This document shows, one piece after another, positions 23,840 through 36,376 of a DNA stretch of 64,000 nucleotides (position 1 is the stretch's first letter; every line of letters starts with the position of its first letter). Under the pieces are notes generated by a model. It saw only the letters and a program-made list of their open reading frames with translations. It was not told the origin of the DNA and made no database searches. Source of the DNA: Ficedula albicollis (lineage: Eukaryota; Chordata; Aves; Passeriformes; Muscicapidae). Position numbers and translations under genes: made by a program. The stretch lies in NCBI RefSeq assembly GCF_000247815.1, contig NC_021680.1, forward strand, positions 868,001 to 932,000. Reading direction: 5' to 3'.

Positions 23840-24141
23840 GAGATGAATGACAGGGAAAAGACGGGGGAAAAAAAAAAGGATGACCAGTCCGAACTTGGAG
23901 GGACTTGAGAGGCAAAAGGGTTACTGCAGCACTTCACAGTCCTCCTCCTGGCACAGCATCCCAGGGCACAGCTGTGCATCCTCAGAGGGAGAGATGAATG
24001 ACAGGGAAAAGATGGGGGGAAAAAAAAAAGGATGACCAGTCCCAACCTGGAGGGACTTGAGAGGCAAAAGGGTTACTGCAGCACTTCACAGTCCTCCTCC
24101 TGGCACAGCATCCCAGGGCACAGCTGTGCATCCTCAGGGGA
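23840..24141. repeat. 151-bp tandem duplication
   Basis: Copies at about 23840-23990 and 23991-24141, each opening GAGATGAATGACAGGGAAAA and closing CAGCTGTGCATCCTCAG. They differ at a handful of bases (for example GACGGG versus GATGGG) and in a G/A homopolymer. Confidence 0.95.
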
Positions 24142-24298
24142 CTGGGCATTGAATTCTGCCTGGTGCTTTCAATACTGGGCAAATATAAAAATGCTGGGTA
24201 AACATTTAGAGCATCTAAGTAGATCTTTGCAGCTTCAGTGAACCACACCAAATGAAAACTTTGCAGAGGAGCATTTTGGCTTCCAAAAGCCTTGATGA

Positions 24299-24361
24299 TT
24301 TTTTAAATTTTTTTTTTTTGTTGTTTTGGTTTTGTTTTTTTGTTTTTTGGGGTTTTTTTGT
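24299..24361. repeat. T/G low-complexity tract
   Basis: Runs of T broken by single or paired G (TTTTGGTTTTGTTTTTTTG), immediately after the 24.2 kb unique sequence. A similar short tract occurs at 49110-49145. Confidence 0.88.
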
Positions 24362-27300
24362 GAGAGAAGATGCCTTTGCAGAAGCCTGTGGTGGTTCCCA
24401 GCAGTAAAAAAGGGCTGTGTGCTACCATCACAATGTGTCATCACACCGGTTTTCCCGATGGGGAAGCTAAACACTCGGGGGCCGTGGGTTGAGTCAGAGC
24501 TCGCAGAGCCAGGGGCTGAGAACCCTGATCTGCTGACTCTCCACCCCGTAGTTTAACCACAGCTTTGTCCCTTCCCCTCGGGGATCTCACACTCCAAAGC
24601 TGTGTTGCCACTTGAGCATGATTTTTGGAGAAAACTATTTTCAGAGGAAATAACGTGCTTCTTGGGCTGAAACATCTTATAATAACTCTGGGAATGTTAC
24701 GGATGGGAATGCATGTGGGGGAGGGGTGATGAGACAAAACATTTGGGGGTGGAGAAATCAGTGTGGCTATTAGTTACAGCTCTGACCCTAAGAGGAAGAC
24801 CAGAGGACACCCAATAGTTACTGCTCCACGCAGCAGCTACCTGACAGAGACCCAGGGCTGGGATAGGTGTGGCTGTGCCAACGTGGCTGTCCAGCCCATG
24901 TCGTGCCAGCTGTGGGGTAAAATGGGCTGGCTGGTTGTTCTGGACCCAGCTCCTGGTTGGCAGCAGTGATCACACCACCATCTTTATCTGCAAGTGAAGC
25001 AGCGCATTTGCATATGAGCACCCTTTTGTCTGGCACTCGGGATCAGGAAGAGAGGTGAATTCCTCTCATAAAATCCTGCAAGAGTGCTGAAGAGCAAAGT
25101 AACAGCACCGGGACTGAGAGACGGGATCTATGCCCTGATCAGTGCTCCAGCAGATGTGCCACGGTGCAGGATGCACTGCAACTGAATGCGTGTGAGACTT
25201 TGTGTCTCCCTTTTTCCCTTCTAAAATTAGCTCAAGTAGGTGGTATTTTAGTAGCTTAGGGAGAGAGTGCCTCTCTTCCTTGGATCATGACCACCAGCCC
25301 TGGTGCCTTGTGGTGACGTGAAGGAGAAGGGAGCAGGCTCAAGCTGAGAGCTGGTACTATTTTTAGATATACTTGGTTGTTACTAGACGTCATGCACAAC
25401 TTGGATTGGAATCCTGAAAAAGGACCGTGAACTGGCTATTCTCTGGAGCAAGTGAATTTTAAAATATCAGCTGTGGTCGAAGAATGCTGAGACTACACTC
25501 ACATAGAAAATACAGAGGTGGGAGGAAAAAAATGCCTGATGCAGTTCCCAGATGCTCAGTGGTTTTCAGGCAAAAATCTGCACTCATGTGCAGGAAGCCC
25601 TAAACATTTTGGACTGTACCTGCAGAGAGGACTAAGCACTGCACATCTGGCCAGTGGAGGCTTGTTGGGAGCATTACCTGTGGTTTGGGAGTTCAGACTC
25701 CTGGGATTCAAGCTGTACATCTCCAGGGCAGTCACAGTGTGGGCTCTCTCTGTGTATGCTGTCCTTCACATCTGCCCTTGCCAGGCATCAGCCCTTACCT
25801 GTGAGCTGAAGTGGACAGCTTGAAAAGCCTTTTGCTGCACTTTGCCACAGGGAATCTGTCAGCTCATTTCATCCATCAAATAAGCATACGGCCAGCAGTA
25901 ATTGCTTCTTGTCTCTGCTGTACAGCCCTGATTAAAAACCAGGGGCACAGCCACTAAATGTCATTGCTGTGGTATTTTCTGCCCAGAGGAACAAATGCTG
26001 CTTCCCTCCCGTAAGCAAGGGAGGTCTCACCTGAATGTACCTGCCATGAAGGCAGATGCAACCAACTTGAATGCCTGTGAATGACCGTGCCCCTGCCCAG
26101 GATCACTGTCTGGGTGTCCAGTCCAGTGTTCTTGGCTAGCAGTGTAGGAAACAGCAGGGCCAGCTCCACCTTTGAAGCAGTTCAGATGCAATTGAAACGA
26201 ATCCCTTGCAGAACCCTCCTGGCTTCTGCTGAACTGCGACACAGATGGGTCTGGCTCGCTGCATGCAGCAAAAGCCACTTAATTACAGCAGCAGCTCAAT
26301 TTATTTGTTTTGGATCATCTTTATTAGCCATCACTTAAGCTTGTAATTAAGGGAAGAATAGGGACTGTAAAAAGAGTACCATTCTATGCTGTTGGTTTTC
26401 TCCCTGTGCTGCAGCAGCTGGGTTGCTCCAGTCTGCTCAACACCTTCAGGACTCTCTCCCCTCCTGTATGGATAGAACTCCTGTGCTCCGGATTGCCTGC
26501 TTTATTCCTCAAAAAGCATGGCTGTATTTTTTTTCTGGGACACTTAACTGACTTGGGTGGATTGGCTGATGCTCCAAATGCTCTGTAGGCGCAGCATGAG
26601 CAGCAGGTACCTCCTGGAGGGATTTTGCTGCTTGAGAGCATCAAAATCCTTGCAGAGACCCTGGCAGGAAAAACAAAGGCCTGAGGAGTGAGACCTGAGG
26701 CTCACATGGTAACCAAGGGAGCCCAGACCTCCTCAAGAGAGAACACTGCTCAGAAACACAAAACTACATCACTGCTCTGATTGTGGCTGTTGCCATGTGC
26801 TTAAATCCTTGTGTTCAGTGGAGGTGTAGCTGTTGGGGTGCTTCTTCTCAAGTGCCCAAGATGTTTCTGTGATTTTCAGCCTGCCTCTGTACCACTGTCC
26901 CAAATCTCCTCCTCACAATCCTACATCTTCATTTTCTCTTAGGGCTGCAGGGCTGCTGTGACCAGCACCACACAGCCATTTTCCATCATTCCTGCACTGA
27001 GACTCAGTTTTTGTTTGTGGAGCCCAGTTCTGGGATTCCTACATCTTATTTTAAACACAGCCTGAACAGCCACAAGCATCAGCAGAAAGCTTCAATGATT
27101 GCTGTGATTCTAACAGGCACTGAGTACCTCATCCATGTCACCGTGATGTCTGTTCCTGGGCCAGGACCCACCATGGCCTATGGGATAAACTCTGCTCACA
27201 GGTGAGCAGCAGGGATGCATCTCCAACCCAGCATCTTTGCAGATGCCCTCCTAGTGGGACACAGGGCTTGACTTGGCTTTGACTGCTCGCAGCTGTCTGT

Positions 27301-30157
27301 GAGGAAATTCCCCAAACTGGCATCCATCCCATGACAAGCTCCTGTTTGTGGTGCAAGGGAATCAACTGTCAGGGTCTGCTCCACGGACAGGGGAGAAGGC
27401 TGGATGTTCTATTTGTGTGTGTGTGTATGGGGGGGCTGTTACAGGCTCCAGAATAGTGTTTTTCCTTTATTTATTCAAACATCTCAAGGAACAATAGGTT
27501 GCTGGACTGGGATGGGAGATGAGGGGTTTGCTCCTTCTTTCTTCTGAAGTGTCAGCATCTCACACTGCTCTTGATGACTCCTGTTTGGTGAATGATCCCA
27601 TGATAAATGTGGAAGTGCAGCATGGAGAACCCCAAGACTGTATTTGTAATGAAGAGCCATCTCCAGGCTACACCAAACAAGCTTATTTGTGCCCTGGCAC
27701 AGCCTTTGTTTGCAAACAATGGCCTCTCTAGGTAACCACACAACAGAGCACAAGTGCCTATTTATTTGTATCTGCCTCTGCCTACAATAGTGGAGGAAGG
27801 GAACCCATCTGTTTGGGCAAGGGAGAGCAAAAATACAGCAGAGGGAAGTTGGTTACATTTCTAATACATGCACCCCAGAGAAAGAAGCCCATGATTCTAG
27901 AGATGTAAATAAATCTAATGACTACTCTTTGCTCAAAGTTCAAGCCAAGTCATCTAACCGGGATCCTGACAAGAAAAACAGAGACAAATAATTAATTCCT
28001 TCCTTGCTGGCTTGATTTCTTGCTCAAAGACAAAACCCAAACCTCTTTGGCTGAATTACAGTCCAGTAACTGCAGCCTTTCACTGACCCTAGGTCCGTCC
28101 CATGACCTTTCCTCCACTGACTCATCAGAGCATCTGTTGTTGTCACCTCCCCAGTGTCCTGGGGACCAGCTTTATCACAAGAAAAAAGACCTGTTCAAAG
28201 TCTCCATTTTTAAATGCCAGTCCTGGGCTGCCTGAAGATGATCCAGCCCATGAAGAGAAAGCTGGCAGGTTTGTCACAGTCTTGCCTTTGCTTGTTAGAG
28301 TCAGTTGGAGAGTTTTACGGATTGGTTCTGAAGGTTGCTGGAGGCTGGTTGTTTTAAAGTCAGGGAAGCAACAGACAGGCAGCCACTATTAAAAGGAGAA
28401 ATTAAAAAAAAAATCATTTGGGCTTTAAAGCTAGCTGACTGCTCCTGACAGGCTGAAGGATTTTTTATGTCTGGATATTCCTGACCTGCAAGGTGAGGGG
28501 ATGTGCTGTCATGGAAGAGGATTTGAGCAGCTCCAGCAGACAGAGAGGAACCTCCACCTCCACAAGGGTCCTGTCCTGACTTGTGAGAGTCTTTAATCAG
28601 ATTTCAGGTACCCTGACATGGCCACATCCAGCCACTCCTTGAGCTATGTTTCCAAAGGAAAGATCCAAAATCAGACCTTTCTATTCTAGCACCAGCCTTT
28701 TTTCATTTCCCTCCTCTCCAAAACCCATGAGGGAAAAAAATTACATTTAGTGCTGCATATGCCTTCACATTTGCTTTTTATAAAGGGGTTGGGATGAAGG
28801 CACATTTCACCCCAAGAATATCCTGTTGGAAGGATAAGGTGCTGTTATCTCACGCTGCTCCTTTAGTTTCCTCTGAACAGTTTTACTTAGGTCGAGAGAA
28901 CGTTTCTCAGCAATTAGATGGAAATTGGCTGGTTTGGTGCACTTCTGACACATTTTGCAAAAATACTTGATGTGCCACAAAAGGAGTGACTCAAATGAGG
29001 AAGAAAAATGTTTCTCAGCCAGAAAAGTCATGGAAGTGAAGAGCTCACAAGGGTTCAGTTGGTCACCCCCTAGCACGAACTGTCCACAGCATCACCAGGG
29101 CTTATATTTGGATGATGTTCTCCCAAGACTGAGTCATATTTCCTGCCTCAAGTTGCTCCAGAAGGCTGCTGTTTCAGGCAGGGTTCACATTTCAGATTCA
29201 TGCAGTAGGCAGGAATGGCCCTTTCTGATGCTTTTGGGTGGACTTGCATTACCCAGTGCATATGAAAATTAGACCGAAGCTGAGTAAACAAATATTGATC
29301 TACTCAACCTCAGGTCACAGCTGAGAATAGTGTTTTGAAGGAGTATATTGAAGGGGCAGGATCACATCAGAGGGTATAAATTCAGGGTGAAATTCAACCC
29401 TGCTCCAGGGAGTTTGCAACCTTAGTACAATCAATAGGAGCATCTGAAAATGCTGGTCTCGTTTGGGTTACAAAACCCCCATGTCTCTGAGTGGTTCATC
29501 CTTTAGCAGTTGAGTGTAAGAAAATAATTAATCAACAGTCCAGAGCTGCTGAAAAGAGGAGTGATGCTGAAAAAGCTGTGTGTCGGGGCCATGTGGAGCT
29601 ATAAGTAGATTGGGATGGGAGCAGAGGCACAGCCTGTTTGAGGGAAAAGCAGGGCAGCGGGATACACTTGCTTGAGATGATTAATGCCAACCCACACCCC
29701 ATCATCATTCAGGGTATGAGCGTTCCTTTTAGACAGTGACTTGTGCTGCTGAACATGCTATGTGGTCATTTTCCAGGTACTTGGCCATTTGACTTGAGGG
29801 GGTTTTTTTAAACACGCTGGATGAGATGTGATGTCTTGTGAGCACTGGAGGGGAGGCAGCAGAGCGGATTTTTCCCACTGTGGTGAATTTAGTAGGATGC
29901 ACTGCCTTCCCACGTAGAGTCCCTGACCTTCCAGTGCCTCTGTAGGGTCACAGTTTATTTGCTAACACCTTAGAGAAAAGCCAGAGCCAGCTGGTCTGTC
30001 CTCAGTGGTCTGAGCTTTCCTTCAAAATCTACATTGTGATTTCAGAGGAAAATTCTGACTATTGAGGTTGGTGCATTCAGACCAATAAGGTTGACTCATT
30101 GCAGGCCTGATCCCTGACCAGCAAAATCTCTGGGATTACCAAGAAAACTATTTTCCA

Positions 30158-30214
30158 GTCATAGGATGGTTTGGGTCAGAAAGGACCTTAAAGATCATCC
30201 AGTTCCAGCAAACT
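30158..30214 (-). mobile_element. Short CR1 LINE 3' terminus
   Basis: Only the last 57 bases or so of a CR1 copy remain: CATAGGATGGTTTGGGTCAG and GGACCTTAAAGATCATCCAG. Confidence 0.88.
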
Positions 30215-33200
30215 GTCTCGTCAGATAGGTTTTCCCTGTTTTCTCCCCAGCAGGATAGAAGGACAGGAGCGACCATCCATCAAGGCACATTGTCACCAGC
30301 CCAGCAGGCAGCAAGCCCCAAGTTGGAGGGGACAAGCTCTCACAAGCCCACATTTTTGGGCCTGGTTCCTGTTTCATGTGGCAGCAGGTTGGCCTCGACC
30401 CGGTGCCTGCCCCAACAGAGCAGGACACGGCAGCTTGAAAGGGACTGTCAGGAGAGGAACAGCTGAGAGCCACACCGACCCCGGCGCGTGTATAAATAGA
30501 GACAGAGCTGTTATCCTGATGAAATGAGACCAGATGTTTCTCCCAAATCCCTCCTCTCTGCTAGTGAAAATTATAGTTTAGTTACAGCAGGGCAAAGCGG
30601 GCAGCAAAATATTTAAGACCAACTAATGTTGGGAAGTCAAAGGGGCAAAATGACTTACTGGGGTAGGGGTATCATGCCCTGTGATGCTGCAGGGATGGAT
30701 AGAGCATGGTCAGAGTGGGAACCAGAGGAGTCCCTCACTGCTTTTGTTCTGTTTTTCTGCTTCCTACCCCAGTATTAATGGGCTGAGTTTTAAAGCCCAT
30801 GCTGTGGCCGCTTTTGTGAGGTAGAAATTCAGAGTCAGCACATGTATCCTGGAGGCAGTTGGCACGAGATGAAGGAGGGACGGCAGCAGCAGTTAAAACT
30901 GGGTCTTGGCTCTTTAATATTTAACTTTCTCCAGTGCTTGGGGTTTTTATTAATCAGTTTGTGCATTATCTGCCATCCCCATTCAAAGAGGGTTTTAGCA
31001 CAGAGATTTCAGTGCTTAATCCCAGAGGCAGGGAGAGTGGAAGAGTCTCTCTGAAGGTTCCAGTGCTCAATCTGGCCTCAATTACACCAGCCTAAATCAG
31101 CAAAGAGCAGCCACGACGGACTTTGCCGTGACTGCATTGGGCTGAAGGTAACGAAGTTAGGGGTCAGTCCTGTATCTCTCCAGGAGATACCTCTGGTCCC
31201 TAAGGCTCCAGCCATAAGGGAGTTCCCAGGAGGAGAACCCTGCTGTCAGACTGGCTCAGAATAAACTTCTACCTTGGGCAACAACTGGGGCTTGGCTGTG
31301 GCCAGCTGCAGACGCTTAGGAAGGGATATCGGAAGAGAGAGAGTATAAAGGGATCCTTCCTCTGGCATTTCCTCCCGGCTCCTAGCAATCAGCAGTTGAG
31401 GGACTTCCTAAACGGAGGTTGCATGAATTTGTGTAATCCCTTTTGGTTTTTTTTCTCATTCATTTATACTTTTGGCCTCCATGACATCCTGTGACAATAA
31501 GTTCCACAATGTAATTATGTGTTGTGTGAAAAAGTACTTCCTTTTGTCTGCTTCAGACCTGGCTCCTGAACATTTCTCTCCATGTTCTTGTGTTAGAAGA
31601 AAAGGGAAAAAGAATTCCAGGTCCATACCAGACCGCTCTTGACCTCTTCAGACTCCTCTGTCTTTATTTGGCCCCAAGGTTTTGTTCTTCCAAACTAGAG
31701 CCTCCTTGTTTTTCTAGTCTTTCCTCCTCACATGGTATCTATCCCATCACTTCCACTGTCCTTGCCGCCCTCCTCCATGTCTCTTCTCATTTTCTTATTG
31801 CCTTTTTTCTTTTTGAGATACGATCACTGAAGTGAGACTTGCTCACTTCTGAAGACATGAATTCATTCTCCTGGAAGAAGGTCAGCTCAAAAGCTTTCTT
31901 TTCTCAAGTCATATTGGTGTACTTTGATTTCTTCTACAACACATAAAGCAGTCTTGGGCTTAATGAAAATATACACACGGCTCTCTTCAAATACTTGGGT
32001 TTAACGTATTCTGAGCAAACCCCCAGCCCTAATTTAACTATTGTCTGTAGGTTAAAATGACATCCACAAGTAGATTAACTAATGGGGCTGGTTTACATGA
32101 AGGGAATTTCATGCATGTGCTTATATTACTGCTCATTTATGCCTTCACAAATGCCCTGAGCACTACTGGTGGAGAAGACCCCCAGCCAGAACAGCTGAAC
32201 TGGTGAGCATGAAACGTGGGATTCTCTGATTTCCAGGACATCTTTATTTATAAAAGATGTCTATTTTTGCTCCTGTCATGCCCGCAAAACCAGCCTTCCT
32301 CTTTTAGTTATCCCTGCTCTTTATTATTGTTTATGTTGTCTTGAACCCCGTGGATAAAGGCCGGAGAATGGATTTTGTCTTCTGCTGCCATGTGAATTTC
32401 AGAAACCACACTAGCCAGTCCTTCCAGACCTTGCTGTTAGGATGGCTTGATCATACTTGCAGATACAACCAGTCCTCACTTGATGAGAACCAGTTGCTGC
32501 TGTCTTGCGCCGCTCCTGCATCAACATCATCCCAGGATTGTGCAGCAGCTTTTTTTAAACTCCACTTTTGGCAGAAGCTTAGCAGCCACATCCTTCCCTC
32601 GCAATGCACCAGCTCCTCTCCTGCTTCTCCAGGCAGCTTCACCCCCCCTTTCCCCCCATGTCCGCTTGTGTGAGTTTCCTGCAGCAGGGAAAGAGCTCAG
32701 CCTCAAGTGAGGGATGGGGATGTCTGTCTGGGAGGCTGGCAGCAAGAAGGGGGCTATGGGGAGAGTAGGAGGGGAAAGCCTTGAGGAGTTTATTGGATTG
32801 TGGCCACTAAATGATAAGCTGGGAGAATATGTATGTTTTATATTATCAGGAGCATTGGGAGTGAGCAGAGGCAGAGAGCATGTAGGAGGAAAAAACTGCT
32901 TTTCCTACTGCTTTACAGTATTATTATGGCAATTTATGCAGATGTCTGATCTGGAAAGAGTATCCCACACACCCTCAACTCTCAGAACTTTAGAAAACCA
33001 CGCTGCAGAACATGTTTTAGGGTGGGAAGGAGAAAGGAAATCTTACTGGGTGTCCCAGCTGTGCTGCTTCTGTGCAGAATCACCCGTGTCCCAGTGGTGG
33101 AGGGTCAAATCCTTGCCAGATTTCATCTTGGTTTAACTCTTCCTGGTCAAAAGGGTAGTTTTAAAATTCTGTTTCCCCAAAGAATTGAGGCTGACACCAC

Positions 33201-34550
33201 TAAACTCACTGGATCTTTCTTGCCCCTGGTCCTGTCTCTTACCTTCTACAACCTCAGGAAACAATGAACTCACTGGTTTGTTTTAAACAAAGCAAACAGA
33301 GAGATAAAGGTCCAAGAGCTAAACCTGGTGCAGTGAGATCCTACAAGCCTCTTCACTGAGGGTGTCCACCCTCTGCCAGATACCAGGTATGAATCTGTAG
33401 GAAACTGGACTACACCAGTTTTGCCAAACACGAAACAACCTAACATTTGGAAGAAGGAGGTCTCTTCGTTTGCTAACTCAGCCTGGAAATCACAGCAGGC
33501 TGCATATGCCCACCATGGCAGAACTCATCCCATTCTCTCCCAGTTGGATAGAGAATGAACCAATTGCAGGGCGAGATTCAGATCAAGCTCTCAGTCAAGC
33601 ATGAGACAGAAACTCACAGAAATGAGGTTTCATCAATTAATCATGGGGCTGGCAGGACTTTTTTCCTCCATTGAAACAGTTAATGCAGCTTCCATCGCAG
33701 ACACAGCTATGTGGTTAGAGGGCACTGTTCACTGCCACTTTGCAAGTCCTCAGCTCCCAAAAGGAGCTTTTGGGAACTCCTAAGACAAACCTTCATGTTT
33801 GGGCAATGCATCGGGATCTGACAAGCTGCGGAGCTTAGAGAGTTGTAGTCCTTCCTTTCTAAGTGAAGTTGCTGTTCTTCAGCCACAACTTCTGTGTAAA
33901 CCCTCTTTATTCTGCTCTGCTGCAAAACAAAACAAGATGACAGAAATGCGGTTAGAAGGTGTGGGAGCTGTTATCTACTTTAAAGCAGCTTTATGGCAGC
34001 ATAACTGCTACAGGTCCGCGCTAAATCAACTGCTCTTTCAATAAAGAAAAAATTGTTAGTGCCTTTAATTTGTGTACAGAGGTGAGCCCTTGGAAACAGC
34101 CTGTGCTAATGGAGATAATCACTGGATCTGAGTGCTTGGGTGAACCCATGTAGCTCATATTGATCACAGACGGGCGCAGACTCGGCCCAAGAGATTACAG
34201 CGTTGGAACCCAAAGTAAGCTGAACCCCTCTGTCCACCTTCAAATTCAACTCACAATGCCACGATTTAAAAGACACTGCAGGATCCATGCTTTTTTCACG
34301 GCTGTTCTATTCTAGACTTTTAAAGAGCATGTACCTTAAGCACTGGGAAATTAACCAAAATAGAAAGGTGAAATACAAACCTGAAACATGGTGTACTGGG
34401 GGAGGCCAGTAAACAGACATTCAGGACAAACCAGCCCACAAATCTCCTAAATGAAATGCACTTAATCAAGCCAGTTGTCCTCTTTTCCCCGAAGCATATC
34501 TCATATACCTGAGAAACAGCCTGTGTGAGTACATGAAAGATTTATCAGTC
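30215..34550. other. Intergenic region upstream of RASAL2
   Basis: Apart from the old LINE relic at 31450-31845 I see only unique non-coding DNA. Being upstream of RASAL2, enhancers are likely, but no specific site can be supported. Confidence 0.6.
31450..31845 (-). mobile_element. Old L3/CR1-type LINE relic
   Basis: Segments such as AGTTCCACAATGTAATTATG, AAAAAGTACTTCCTTTTGTC, CATGTTCTTGTGTTAGAAG and CTTTTTGAGATACGATCACT match the antisense layout of the old amniote CR1/L3 group, not the young avian CR1 tail. High divergence and many indels point to an old insertion. The exact subfamily cannot be fixed by eye. Confidence 0.72.
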
Positions 34551-34742
34551 TCGGTCAGGCGTGCGAGCGCAGGTCTGAGCCTGGGGAACCCACGGCAGCC
34601 GCTGTTTGAGGCTAAACCCACCAGCCCCGCGTTGCTGCGGGAGAACGGGCCGCAGTGAGAGGCGTGCGGTCCCCGCCGGATCACCCCGATTTGTATTCAC
34701 TCCTTCGGGACGCCTCTCCCGAGCCGCGACTCCCCTTCCCGG

Positions 34743-35279
<537 letters not shown>

Positions 35280-35365
35280 CTCGGAGGAGCTGGAGGCGGG
35301 CGGCGCGCTGGACCGCGTCCTGCGGGAGTCGGTCTGCCAGCAGCAGGGCTGGGTCCGCGTCTACG
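35280..35365 (+). CDS. RASAL2: RASAL2 first coding exon (3' part)
   Basis: RASAL2 is a Ras GTPase-activating protein that switches off Ras at the membrane; family members carry PH, C2 and RasGAP domains and a C-terminal coiled coil. Here the frame from 35281 codes for SEELEAGGALDRVLRESVCQ followed by QQGWVRVY. The human long isoform has GGMLDRILLESVCQQQSWVRVYD near its N terminus. The donor is CTACG then GTGAGG; the leftover G fits the human aspartate codon. This is the start of the N-terminal PH region. The start codon is lost in the adjoining G tract, and no later exon was found in the window. Confidence 0.92.
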
Positions 35366-36127
35366 GTGAGGGGCGCCGGGGCGGGGAGCGCCGGGAAACT
35401 TCCCGGCCCCAACTTCTTTCTCCCTGTTTTTTTTTCTCCCCTCTGGCGAAGGTACCGATTCCCCGCGGCTCCTTGCCCCCCCTCCCCGTTCCCGGAGCCC
35501 CGGGGTTCGCTGGGCGCCGCGCCTTCCCCTCTCCCGAGGTGCGGGATGCTCCGGTGTTGGGATCCACGGCCAAAGCTTTTGTGTGCCCGGAGTCCAGGAT
35601 GTGTGCCCGGGATGCGGGTGCCGGCAGGGCTGAGCTCTCCCGGATCTAATTAGTATTAATGAGCTGCTGAAGGCCTGGGAGGTGCTCATACCGTGGGTCC
35701 CGTCGCCACAGACTTACTGGTCTGTGTTACACTGGCACCTTTATAATTTATAAAAACGATGTGAAGATCTTGAGCAGTGCAAGGGGTTGTTTCCCCTTCT
35801 TTGTCAAACTCTCCCTGGTATGTAGCATTTTAAAATTAGCTTGATTTATGTGGCCGGGCCTCTGGTTTGTTGAGGCTCCTAGCTGAAGTGCAGTCAGATT
35901 TAATCTCTCGATCAGCACCTAAATAGTGGAAATTCTGTTTTATCTTTTCCTTGTCTCTCCCTCTTGTTTGTCTTGGTAATTTAAGGATAATTACTCCCAC
36001 GTTTCGGAGTGAAGAGCACTGCAGGCATTATTTTGTTTTCCCTCCTGTAACAAATTTGATGCTCCAGCCTTGAAAAGGCACCAGTTGTGGTGTGTGCACA
36101 TGTTACCTTTGTCTGATCTTATTATTG

Positions 36128-36258
36128 TTGTCCCCTCCCTGGAAGTGTTCAAGGCCAGGTTGGACGGGGCTTGGAGCAACCTGGTCTAGTGGAGGGTGTT
36201 GGAAGAAAACCATCTTTAAGGTCCCTTCCAACCCAAACAATTCCATGTTTCTATGATT
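36128..36258 (+). mobile_element. CR1 LINE 3' end, partly duplicated
   Basis: Sense CR1 3' terminus: GTTCAAGGCCAGGTTGGACG, GGGCTTGGAGCAACCTGGTC and GGTCCCTTCCAACCCAAAC, ending in TTCTATGATT. Its last 50 bases or so recur in the adjoining 88-bp duplication. Confidence 0.92.
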
Positions 36259-36376
36259 ATGGAGAACCTGTACAAACACTCTTTTATTGGAAGAAAACCA
36301 TCTTTAAGGTCCCTTCCAACCCAAAGAATTCCATGTTTCTATCATTATGGAGAACCTGTACAAACACTCTTTTATT
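36201..36376. repeat. 88-bp tandem duplication across a CR1 boundary
   Basis: Copies at 36201-36288 and 36289-36376. Each holds the last part of a CR1 element plus about 35 bases of flanking DNA (GAGAACCTGTACAAACACTC). There are two mismatches. Because the unit spans the CR1 end, it arose after the CR1 insertion. Confidence 0.96.

Larger units (their letters stand above)
14056..30157. other. Intergenic region, repeats only
   Basis: Holds the A/C tract, two CR1 fragments, the 50-, 40-, 35- and 151-bp tandem repeats and a T/G tract. The longest frame (172 codons at 22753-23271, plus) shows no recognised domain, signal peptide or codon regularity. A short (GT)n lies near 27413-27427. I see no gene. 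Confidence 0.65.
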
